Of a stretch of DNA of 12,438 nt, positions 1-6,263 are shown piece by piece. Location of the stretch: assembly GCA_910589685.1 (NCBI GenBank), contig CAJUTA010000006.1, forward strand, positions 1 through 12,438, written 5' to 3'. The notes under the pieces were generated by a model, which was given only the letters and a program-made list of their open reading frames with translations, was not told where the DNA came from and did no database searches. The stretch comes from an uncultured Ureaplasma sp. (GTDB lineage Bacteria; Bacillota_I; Bacilli_A; Mycoplasmatales; Mycoplasmoidaceae). The position numbers and the translations under genes were made by a program. Within the stretch, counting starts at the first letter, position 1. The number at the start of each line of letters is the position of its first letter.

Positions 1-3
1 AAA

Positions 4-302
4 GTTTTGGTTTGGTATCATTCTTATGTAGTATAAAACATTTGGAATTAATTATTAATCAGAAATTAGGTTTTGGTTTGGTATCATTCTTATGTAGTAT
101 AAAACTATTGATAATAATTTTGATTATGTTTATTCGTTTTGGTTTGGTATCATTCTTATGTAGTATAAAACTTTACAAATGTATTCAAGAAAAGATATAC
201 GTTTTGGCTTGGTATCATTCTTATGTAGTATAAAACCTACTAGCTATTCAATTAATGGAAATACAAGTTTTGGTTTGGTATCATTCTTATGTAGTATAAA
301 AC
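4..302 (+). CRISPR. Type II-like CRISPR array, five repeats (right end)
   Basis: Five 36-nt repeats lie at 4-39, 70-105, 136-171, 201-236 and 267-302, starting GTTTTGGTTTGGTATCATTC and ending GTAGTATAAAAC. Four are identical; the fourth has one T-to-C change at repeat position 8. The spacers (40-69, 106-135, 172-200, 237-266) are 30, 30, 29 and 30 nt and unrelated to one another. The GTTTT...AAAAC ends, 36-nt repeat and 30-nt spacers are typical of type II-A/II-C arrays of mollicutes that use Cas9. By that family's convention crRNA is read on the plus strand. The window starts 3 nt before the first visible repeat, so the array and the cas genes probably lie to the left. No cas gene is visible here. 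Confidence 0.96.
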
Positions 303-522
303 TTTTTTGTAAAATGATAATTTGAATTTGGAAATTATGAATTATTGCTAAATGGAGTTAATTCTAAAAAGTTAAAAATACTCATTATGTAAAATTAAAA
401 AATATATATTATCTTGAAAAAATAAATTTAAATAAATACAGAAATTATCTAGATAATTACAATAAAAAAAACTTCATTTGTTTTTACATATAGATTTTTT
501 TAAGTTCATATGTTACAAGTTA
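303..522. other. Gene-free AT-rich stretch after the CRISPR array
   Basis: No open reading frame with a start signal and no recognised RNA is visible on either strand. A perfect 16-nt palindrome (AATTATCTAGATAATT) sits at 443-458. The stretch probably forms the tail of the CRISPR precursor transcript up to the terminator at 558-606. Confidence 0.4.
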
Positions 523-557
523 GATTATTATCCTATAATATATTTAGGATAATGATT
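523..557 (+). other. Stem-loop just before the 558-606 terminator
   Basis: ATTATCCTA (527-535) pairs perfectly with TAGGATAAT (545-553) around a 9-nt loop. G-U and A-U pairs extend the stem to 523/557 when read as plus-strand RNA. It abuts the long terminator stem, so the two hairpins would form the 3' end of one plus-strand transcript. Its role is unknown. Confidence 0.45.
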
Positions 558-606
558 AAGACTAATATGAATTAAGTAAATTACTTAATTCATATTAGTC
601 TTTTTT
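558..606 (+). terminator. Strong rho-independent terminator, 22-bp perfect stem
   Basis: 558-579 and 581-602 are perfect reverse complements with a single central base (the real loop will be wider). A run of six T follows at 601-606. The T-run is on the right only, so it works for plus-strand transcription. The only plus-strand element upstream is the CRISPR array, so it most likely ends the pre-crRNA transcript. Confidence 0.8.
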
Positions 607-1182
607 ATTGTCTATTTATTCATAGATAAGATTAATCTAACTCAACAACACTAAACTAACCATTTAATAATTTGTATCATAAAGATGTTTCTTAATAAAT
701 ACAATTTAGTAATATATAGTATCTAGTAGTACCTTCTTCTATCAATTATTAAGATTTATATTGAACCATTCAATTAATCTATGGTTCAAGTAATCATTAT
801 TTATTTTTTCAATAATCTTTAAATTCTATACCTTCATTTAGCAACTCTTTAGCTAATTTATCTTTTAATGAATTAGTAAATCCATATTTTTAGATTTTAG
901 ATTTATAGATGATGCACTAAAACAATAATTATATTGATCAAGTAAAATCCAAATTGTTCCAAAATATAATCTAATTCAAAGAAATTTATATTTTATTCAA
1001 ATTGATTTAGACTAAATATCAAATAACTACTCCATGAATTAATTAGTCAATAATATTTCTCTAAGATTGTTCCAAAAATCTAATTCTAATCTATAAACTT
1101 TTAATCTTTCATAAACTAAATAATACTATTTGCCGTGATTAGTTACTTATCAAATATTAGTAATTAATACAAAATTTAAATA
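607..1182. other. Non-coding stretch with a decayed minus-strand reading frame
   Basis: No intact gene. On the minus strand about 30 codons (roughly 889 down to a TAA at 797-799) read like protein under code 4 (...KDKLAKELLNEGIEFKDYW...). A TAA lies immediately upstream, and further protein-like fragments are interrupted by stops up to about 1100, so this looks like a decayed gene of unknown family. Two imperfect direct repeats beginning ATTGTTCCAAAA start near 950 and 1069. An inverted repeat TTGAACCAT/ATGGTTCAA lies at 761-769/781-789. A further stem, ATTAGTTACT with AGTAATTAAT and one G-U pair, lies near 1139-1168. Confidence 0.3.
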
Positions 1183-1258
1183 ATATGAAATAATTGTCAT
1201 CATTAATTGATGATTTTCATATGTTTTGTTCTAGCGTCATTCTTATTTAGTATAAAAT
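1183..1258 (-). ncRNA. Candidate tracrRNA (anti-repeat plus stem-loop)
   Basis: 1223-1258 matches the 36-nt CRISPR repeat at 29 of 36 positions without gaps. Read as minus-strand RNA it is an anti-repeat: three of the seven differences (repeat positions 9, 11 and 13) become G-U pairs with the crRNA repeat, leaving four mismatches, one at the end. The 5' GUUUUG of the repeat pairs fully. Directly after the anti-repeat the minus-strand RNA folds into a stem-loop: TCATCA/TGATGA (1197-1202/1208-1213) inside ATATGAAA/TTTCATAT (1183-1190/1215-1222). This order, anti-repeat then hairpin, is that of tracrRNAs. The 3' end is unclear because no strong T-run terminator follows, and no convincing promoter was fixed. 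Alternatively it is an orphan decayed repeat. Confidence 0.55.
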
Positions 1259-1342
1259 TTCTTATTAAATAAAATAATTGATATAAAAAAATCATCACTA
1301 TAATAAAATTATTTCAAATAATATAAAATAGAAATTATTACT

Positions 1343-2104
1343 ATGAATAAAATATATTATATTGATTTTGAAATGGTTAATACAACAGAGAATACCTTAG
1401 ATGTTGTTAGTGCTAAAAATAAATCCATTAAACAATTTCCAATTTACTATTGTATAGGTACTCTTGATGAAAAAGATTCAGAAACTTTTCGAATTAATAT
1501 TGATGAAATAAATCTGGATATTAAAAAAATGTGGAGTCAAATAATTCAGAAATTTTTAATGAAATAATAAAAGAAATTCAAAATGAAATATTAAGTAATA
1601 TAAACAAGAAATTTAAAGAAAATTTTAAATTATTTAATGAAATAAAATTTTTATTATGAAAACCTTCTGATATTGAAAGAAAAATTATTCGAAATGCCAT
1701 TGATTTTTCTGATTTTATCGATGAATATAATTTACAAATATATAAAAATATAAACAAGATATCCGAAAAAAAAGAAAGAAATTAATTCTTTTGATAGTTT
1801 GATTATTGAGTTAAAAAATTTAAGAATAAAACATGAAGATTTAAAAAATAAAAAAAATAATAAACTTGTAAATTTATGTATTTCAATAATTTATCAGCGT
1901 AATTATGATTGAATTCAAAAATGAGAAAAATATGATGAAAATAAAATTTCAAAATTAGATTGTGAACAATTAAAAAAATATGAAAATGCAATACTTGATT
2001 ATGTACAAAAAGAGTATGAAATAATTTTTGATTTTTGACAAAAATTAAAAATTATCTGACAATTAAAAATTTATACAGTAAATTATTTATTTTCTAAATA
2101 TTAA
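1343..2104 (+). pseudogene. Frameshifted gene with IDFE exonuclease-like start
   Basis: The frame starting at 1343 stops at TAA 1565-1567. A protein-like frame continues one base off, from the T-run at 1553-1557 (one T fewer than needed), to a TAA at 1783-1785. The original frame resumes after the A-run at 1766-1773 and ends at TAA 2102-2104. Joined, this gives about 250 residues with several TGA tryptophans in the later parts, so it was a real code-4 gene. The N-terminus, MNKIYYIDFEMVN, has the DFE motif seen at the first acidic site of DnaQ-like/DUF2779-type RNase H-fold exonucleases; the rest is lysine- and asparagine-rich with no motif I recognise. The start lacks a clear ribosome binding site. 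Family assignment is tentative. Both disruptions sit in homopolymers, so sequencing error or slippage is possible. Confidence 0.5.
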
Positions 2105-2142
2105 TATAATGCAAATTAAACTAAAAAAACATTTCTAATTTT

Positions 2143-2175
2143 TGCAACCAACTATATTATATGGAGTTGGTTGCA
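2143..2175. repeat. Inverted repeat upstream of the Ig-blocking gene
   Basis: TGCAACCAACT (2143-2153) and AGTTGGTTGCA (2165-2175) are perfect 11-bp arms around an 11-nt spacer. They lie immediately before the (ATT)6 tract. This could be a repressor operator or a weak terminator for the broken upstream gene; no clean T-run follows. Confidence 0.6.
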
Positions 2176-2205
2176 TTATTATTATTATTATTATACAATT
2201 ATAAT
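2171..2205 (+). promoter_or_regulatory. Putative promoter with (ATT)6 spacer tract
   Basis: A TATAAT box lies at 2200-2205 and a TTGCAT box resembling -35 at 2171-2176. Six ATT units (2175-2192) fill most of the gap between them. The spacing is 23 bp; losing two units would give the optimal 17 bp. Unit-number change could thus tune or switch transcription of the gene at 2229, as triplet repeats do in other mycoplasma surface-gene promoters. This is inference from spacing. Confidence 0.45.
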
Positions 2206-2228
2206 AATGGAACAATTGGAGGGAACAA

Positions 2229-3884
2229 ATGAAAAAGAAAACAAAATTGACAATTGGATTATTAAGTGGAATTAGTAGTCTTGCAATTATTGGTGGGGTA
2301 ACTGCTAGTATAACAATTGCTAAAAAAAACAATACATATGCTACAACTAATTCATCATTAAATGAAAATTTTAATAATCAATTATCATCAATTGAATCTA
2401 CAAATGATGCAAATGTTGAAAATAATAATATTGAATTAAAAGATGAATTTGTAGAAAATACTAATAATAATGTAACTGACACTATTATTTCTAATGAAAA
2501 TGAAATTAAAGAAGGAACATTAATATCTAGTTTTTTTGAATTAAATAAGAATGAAATTTCTAACAATTCAAACTCAACTCAATCTGATCGTAACACCACA
2601 AGAATTACTAAAGAATTCCAAAGTGGTAATATAAAAACACCAGTTATTAGTCGATATGGGAACCAAGTAACTGAACAAGAATTATACCAATCAAATTTAT
2701 ATTACAACCAACGTGATTTTATGCCTATTCTAAGTAGTGAAAGAATGCATAACTATCCAAATGAACGTAGTACAATGTCTGTAATTCATAATGATTACTA
2801 TGGATGAGATATTACTAATGAAACATATATGAATAGTAATGGTAATGTATTATCATCTAAAAAAGATTATGCTGCTATGAAATATTTTAAATATTCACCA
2901 ACTAGTGAATTAACACAATATTTTGGAAAAACAAATAAAATTCATGCTCTTGAATTTGATTGTGGCAAAATGATGAATGATAATTTGTCAATTGATGATT
3001 TAGCTAAAAAAATTAATACATTTATGGAAGCTTCTGTAAATGGTTATACAAAAATTGAATTTGTAACAATTCGTAAAGCATCTCAAGAATTATTAGAAAA
3101 ATTAGTAGTTCCAAATGGAATTAAAAAATTGACTATTATTGATTATAGTGAAGGTTATTGAAGTCAACTATCTTCACTTCGTGGAATTCAAATTCCTGCA
3201 AGTGTACAAGAATTAGAATTTTATTCAAATTCAGCAAATAAAATTGATCCATTAATTTTATCAAATAACACACATATGATTTATGATCATATTGATGATT
3301 CTAATTACAATATTAGACAAGCAAATTTTTCGATGATTGATTTATCAACTCATACTAATTTAACAAATGATGAATTGCAAAAAGCAATTGATATTGTTTA
3401 TGGACAACGTCAATTTGAACGTAATTTCCAAGGAAGTTCAACTGGTGGTTATATTTATCAATTAGATATTAGTAATACACCAATTAAAACATTAAATAAT
3501 GTCTTTATTCCATCACAAAGTGATAATCGTTTTAATATTGCATATGTAAAATGATCATCAAATTCTGTAAATGGACAAATTGAAGTTAATATTGGTAGTG
3601 ATAAACCAAGTAATGATTCATTAGTTGGTGAATGATGAGATGTAGTAACTAATCCAAGTACTGCAACTAAATTAGTTCTTACATCACAAGGTCAAGTTAA
3701 AGTTGGTACTGTTGTAAATGAAGTAGTTGGACAAATTAAAAAATATCCATCAATCAAAGAAATTGACTTAAAAGGTATTTCTTTACTAGATTATAAAACA
3801 TTGACAGATCTTGTAAATGCAATAAAAAATAAATTAACTAGTTTAGGTTACAACACAAGTGAATTTAAATTCATAATTGCATAG
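2229..3884 (+). CDS. Protein M/MIB-family immunoglobulin-blocking virulence protein
   Basis: A 551-residue protein under code 4, with TGA tryptophans including residues 193 and 311 and a WW pair near 468; TAG stop. The SD GGAGGG (2218-2223) fixes the start. Residues 8-30 form a hydrophobic signal/anchor without a lipobox cysteine. Residues 35-130 are a low-complexity N/S/E-rich linker. The rest resembles M. genitalium Protein M from memory of that sequence: FMPIL at 164, QELEFYSNSANKIDPLIL around 327-344, a GQRQFERNFQG block at 392-402 followed by GGYI, and a C-terminal segment with EIDLKG. Proteins of this family are membrane-anchored, bind antibody Fab regions and block antigen binding. The MIP serine protease that often accompanies MIB proteins in other mycoplasmas is not in the window, so this may act alone like Protein M. 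The gene is monocistronic, with a terminator 25 nt after the stop. Confidence 0.88.
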
Positions 3885-3908
3885 TCAAGACATTATTTAA
3901 GAAACAAA

Positions 3909-3945
3909 AAAACACTAATCATATATAAAATGATTAGTGTTTTCT
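3909..3945 (+). terminator. Terminator of the Ig-blocking gene
   Basis: AAAACACTAATCAT (3909-3922) pairs perfectly over 14 bp with ATGATTAGTGTTTT (3930-3943) around a 7-nt loop. The stem ends in T's, and lies 25 nt after the stop codon. The A-run on the left arm makes it partly bidirectional. Confidence 0.85.
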
Positions 3946-4007
3946 TATTGTTTTGATTTTATTAAAAATAATTCATTCAAATAAAAATAAATATTAAGTT
4001 TATTTAA

Positions 4008-4013
4008 TATAAT
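4008..4013 (+). promoter_or_regulatory. -10 box for the short ferritin-like gene
   Basis: TATAAT 47 nt before the start codon at 4060. No good -35 box is visible 17 nt upstream, which is common in mycoplasmas. Confidence 0.45.
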
Positions 4014-4059
4014 GTTATGAATAAATTTTTAAAAATTAAATTAAAAGAAATTATTAAAT

Positions 4060-4371
4060 ATGAAAAACAATATTTTAAATCAAATTCAAGAAGAATTTAT
4101 CCTATCATCTCGCTATTATTTTAGTTTTACTGAATCATCTAATTTAAATAAACCAATTAATAAAATTATGTTTGTACAATATGCAATTGATTGACAAGAT
4201 GAAATGGAAGAATCAAATAATTTATGAAATAAATTTTGTTCTGATTCAAAAATTTATAAAAATAAATTTTTTAGTCCATACAAATATGAGAGTTTATTAT
4301 TTGTAATTGATGAAGAATTATTTAATTTATATTATCAATTTGATAATGATGGATATGTTTTAAAAAAATAA
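4060..4371 (+). CDS. Short ferritin-like protein (103 residues)
   Basis: An uninterrupted 103-codon frame under code 4, with two TGA tryptophans; a standard-code reading would break it. The N-terminal helix (ILNQIQEEFILSSRYYF) resembles ferritin helix A. A second helix (FVQYAIDWQDEMEESNNLW) resembles helix B with its acidic iron-site region. A third (YESLLFVIDEELFNLYYQF) resembles helix C. The protein then ends, well short of the ~160-170 residues of bacterial ferritins, so helices D and E are missing. It may be a paralogue of the gene at 11720 cut short, or an unrelated helical protein. The ribosome binding site is weak (AAAAGAAA). A competing ATG at 4017 opens a 36-codon frame in another phase, with fewer signs of being real. 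Ferritin assignment is by eye and tentative; that the frame is coding is more certain. Confidence 0.6.
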
Positions 4372-4397
4372 TTTACTTTTATTAAATAAAACAAATA

Positions 4398-4446
4398 TAA
4401 ATTAGCATTTGATAATTTATATTTTATGTGCTAAAATATTTTTTTC
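4398..4446 (+). terminator. Probable weak terminator after the short ferritin-like gene
   Basis: TTAGCA (4402-4407) pairs with TGCTAA (4429-4434). Flanking bases extend the stem imperfectly to ATA/TAT, and a run of T's follows at 4439-4445. Confidence 0.45.
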
Positions 4447-4457
4447 TATTTCTATAT

Positions 4458-4609
4458 GAGTCGTTGTTAATCTAAAGGCTCAAAATTTATAGTTATTAGA
4501 TGATGGTTTACAAACAACAAATAACTATTTAAATTAATTAAGGAACTCAAATATGTTCGTTAATAAAACAATAATTCAATATTGTTATTTTGGGTTCATA
4601 TTATATTTG
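4458..4609 (+). ncRNA. Structured RNA region with possible kissing loops
   Basis: Several stems fit together on the plus strand. GAGTC/GGCTC (4458-4462/4477-4481, one G-U) closes a loop containing GTTGTT (4463-4468). ATAGTTATT/AATAACTAT (4489-4497/4520-4528, perfect) closes a loop containing AACAAC (4513-4518). The two loops are complementary over six bases. Further on, AACAATA/TATTGTT (4567-4573/4580-4586) lies inside either GAACTC/GGGTTC (4543-4548/4592-4597) or the alternative CAAATAT/ATATTTG (4548-4554/4603-4609). It does not match tmRNA, RNase P, SRP RNA or riboswitch classes I know. It could be a 5' leader of the small frame at 4639, an independent small RNA, or chance pairing in AT-rich sequence. 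Confidence 0.35.
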
Positions 4610-4638
4610 TTGGTATAAATAATAAAAAAAGGAAAAAT

Positions 4639-4707
4639 ATGAATAATGGTATTTTTTACCTAATATTGATATTAATCCTAATTTCAAAAGTGCTATCTAT
4701 ATTCTAA
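4639..4707 (+). CDS. Possible 22-residue hydrophobic peptide
   Basis: A good ribosome binding site (AAAGGA, 6-7 nt from the ATG) precedes a 22-codon frame: MNNG, then an I/L/V/F-rich run able to cross a membrane (FYLILILILIS), ending ISKVLSIF and TAA. The start region AAAAATA can pair with TATTTTT just inside the frame, which would hide the start codon. A terminator follows at 4741. Small size, one hydrophobic segment, a structured leader and an occluded start recall type I toxin peptides. Nothing proves translation, and no antisense RNA promoter was identified. The frame may be fortuitous in AT-rich DNA. Confidence 0.3.
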   Translation: MNNGIFYLILILILISKVLSIF

Positions 4708-4740
4708 TATAATTTAACCAAACTTTCAATATTGAATTTG

Positions 4741-4767
4741 CTAGTCTATTTAATTAGACTAGTTTTT
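4741..4767 (+). terminator. Rho-independent terminator
   Basis: CTAGTCTA (4741-4748) and TAGACTAG (4755-4762) form a perfect 8-bp stem around a 6-nt loop, followed by TTTTT (4763-4767). It shows that a plus-strand transcript ends here, separate from the cysteine-rich gene downstream. Confidence 0.8.
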
Positions 4768-4853
4768 AAAGATTTAATATCAAATTTATTACATCAAATG
4801 GTTTAAAATTATTTATTATAGATTATTTATTTTTATTAAATAGGAGAAATATT

Positions 4854-5036
4854 ATGGAAAAAGAACAAAATTGTTGTTGCCAAGATTCTAATGAATCTTG
4901 TTGTGAATCTGAAAAAGATTCTTGTTGCAGTGATGGTTCATGTGGTTGCGATTGTGAATGCAACTGTGGTTGTGAAACTGAAGAATCTAATGAATGTTGT
5001 TGCTGTGAAGATGATTGTTGCGAAACAAGTAAATAA
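4854..5036 (+). CDS. Cysteine-rich metallothionein-like small protein
   Basis: A 60-residue protein with 19 cysteines (32%), in CCC, CC, CxC (GCDCECNCGC) and CCCC clusters. The residues between are almost all acidic, Ser, Asn or Gly; there is no aromatic residue and little that could build a hydrophobic core. That composition fits metal-thiolate binding, as in metallothioneins, and suggests cytosolic sequestration of Zn, Cu or Cd or a redox sink. It has no signal peptide. Sequence identity to any named metallothionein family is not recognised. A strong SD, AGGAG, lies 8 nt before the ATG, and a TATTAT -10-like box is at 4814-4819. A terminator follows at 5049. Cysteine is otherwise rare in the neighbouring proteins, which makes this gene stand out. 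Translation is well supported; the metal role is inferred from composition. Confidence 0.8.
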   Translation: MEKEQNCCCQDSNESCCESEKDSCCSDGSCGCDCECNCGCETEESNECCCCEDDCCETSK

Positions 5037-5048
5037 TTCTAATTAAAT

Positions 5049-5088
5049 AAAAAATGCTAGAGTGGTTAATTTACTTCTAGTATTTTTT
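5049..5088. terminator. Bidirectional terminator between convergent genes
   Basis: 5049-5061 (AAAAAATGCTAGA) pairs with 5076-5088 (TCTAGTATTTTTT), with one G-U pair, around a 14-nt loop. A's on the left and T's on the right let it serve both the cysteine-rich gene (plus) and the ribBA-like gene (minus), whose stop is only 9 nt away. Confidence 0.8.
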
Positions 5089-5096
5089 ATTTAATA

Positions 5097-6152
5097 TTAT
5101 TTGTTTATACTAATTTCTAACATATGTCCCATTTTTGATTTTTTTGTTTTTAAATATGATTCATCATATTCATTAGCAACTATTTCTATTGGCAATCTTT
5201 TTGCTATTTTTATACCATAGTCTTCTAATTGATTTAGTTTCTCTGGATTATTAGTTAATAATTCAAGTGACTTAATTTTTAGATCTCTTAGAATTTGAGC
5301 TGCAATATAATATTCACGCATATCACCTTCAAATCCTAATGCAAGGTTTGCTTGGAGTGTATCCATTCCTTGTTCTTGTAATTTATAGGCTCTTAATTTG
5401 TTTACTAAGCCAATTCCTCGACCTTCTTGTCTCATATATAGTAGAACACCTGATTTGTTTTCACTAATCATTTTCATTGCTTTATCAAATTGTGGTCCGC
5501 AATCACAACGTAATGATCCAAAAACATCACCTGTTAAACATTCTGAATGCACACGACACATTACATTATTTGGATTATTCAATTCACCCATAACTAATGC
5601 AACATGGTGTTCACCATTTAATTTATTTACATAACAATGAGCTTTAAAAATTCCATATTTAGTTGGCATAATAACAATAGATGTACACTCAACTAAATCA
5701 TCATTCACTTTATGATATTCTTGTAATTCTTTAATTGTTAAATAATGAATATTATTCTTATTAGCAAATTCTATCAATTCATCAGAATTAACAGATTTAT
5801 TGTTTTTATCAAGTATTAAACAACATAAACTAGAAAGTTGCAAATTTGCTAATTTCATTAGATCTAATGATGCTTCACTAAAATCATCATTAATTAAAAC
5901 ATGTTCATTTTTTGTTAAATGTGTGGGTAGGTTAAGTTCTAGTTCATTATTAGATGTATTTATATTATTATTTTTTGCAATAAATGGTTTACTACTACTA
6001 GAATTTTTTATAAAGTTAATAACTTCATTTGTTAAGTATTGACTAGGATAAACCAAACATCCATTGCATTTCTCATTTTTTTCATTAATCAAAAGAATGA
6101 TTTTTTTATCTTTTAATGAATTTAAACAATTATTTAAATTTTCAAATTTCAT
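5097..6152 (-). CDS. ribA: RibBA-type protein: active-looking GTP cyclohydrolase II, degenerate DHBP synthase half
   Basis: 351 residues in the two-domain RibBA layout. Residues 156-351 are GTP cyclohydrolase II: the zinc cysteines C205, C216 and C218 in HSECLTGDVFGSLRCDCG, MRQEGRGIGL (240-249), RAYKLQEQGMDT, and LLTNNPEKL (298-306). This domain makes the pyrimidine precursor of riboflavin from GTP and looks intact. Residues 1-150 align with DHBP synthase in layout (YPSQYLTNEVINF, SEASLDLMKLANL), but the acidic DDEDRENEGD signature has become NEKNEKCNGC (23-32) and the GHTEA motif has become DDFSEA (89-94), so this activity is probably lost. No other riboflavin gene is in the window; most mollicutes take up riboflavin, so the role is uncertain. 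It has its own promoter at 6226-6254 and a weak SD (GAAGAAAG). Confidence 0.9.
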   Translation of the reverse strand: MKFENLNNCLNSLKDKKIILLINEKNEKCNGCLVYPSQYLTNEVINFIKNSSSSKPFIAKNNNINTSNNELELNLPTHLTKNEHVLINDDFSEASLDLMKLANLQLSSLCCLILDKNNKSVNSDELIEFANKNNIHYLTIKELQEYHKVNDDLVECTSIVIMPTKYGIFKAHCYVNKLNGEHHVALVMGELNNPNNVMCRVHSECLTGDVFGSLRCDCGPQFDKAMKMISENKSGVLLYMRQEGRGIGLVNKLRAYKLQEQGMDTLQANLALGFEGDMREYYIAAQILRDLKIKSLELLTNNPEKLNQLEDYGIKIAKRLPIEIVANEYDESYLKTKKSKMGHMLEISINK

Positions 6153-6174
6153 TATTAACTTTCTTCAATTTGTC

Positions 6175-6227
6175 ATCAATATTTTAACGGCAAATAATTA
6201 AACAATTAATTCTTATCCAATATTGAT
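6175..6227. repeat. Inverted repeat in the ribBA-like gene leader
   Basis: ATCAATATT (6175-6183) and AATATTGAT (6219-6227) are perfect 9-bp arms 35 nt apart. They lie between the -10 box and the start codon and could fold the 5' leader or bind a regulator. It does not resemble the FMN riboswitch. Confidence 0.45.
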
Positions 6228-6254
6228 TATAAATAAAATGAAGTTATTTTTCAA
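6226..6254 (-). promoter_or_regulatory. Promoter of the ribBA-like gene
   Basis: On the minus strand TTGAAA (6254-6249) and a consensus TATAAT (6231-6226) are exactly 17 bp apart. This predicts transcription start near 6219 and a leader of about 67 nt. Confidence 0.75.
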
Positions 6255-6263
6255 ATCCTATAT

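Noticed and set aside
12..233. A 73-codon plus-strand reading frame
   Set aside because: It runs through CRISPR repeats and spacers; its repeated VSFLCSIK motif is just the translated repeat.
1803..1991. Minus-strand 62-codon frame, and similar minus-strand frames at 2135-2332 and 2378-2566
   Set aside because: They lie opposite better-supported plus-strand coding sequence, lack ribosome binding sites and have the F/L/I-rich composition of an antisense shadow.
4017..4127. Alternative 36-codon frame from ATG 4017 overlapping the short ferritin-like gene
   Set aside because: It would start at or before the predicted transcription start and end after 36 codons, whereas the 4060 frame runs 103 codons with TGA tryptophans.
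4402..4434. Second CIRCE-like site (TTAGCA...TGCTAA)
   Set aside because: The arms are 21 nt apart rather than fitting the 9-9-9 layout, and a T-run follows, so a weak terminator is the better reading.
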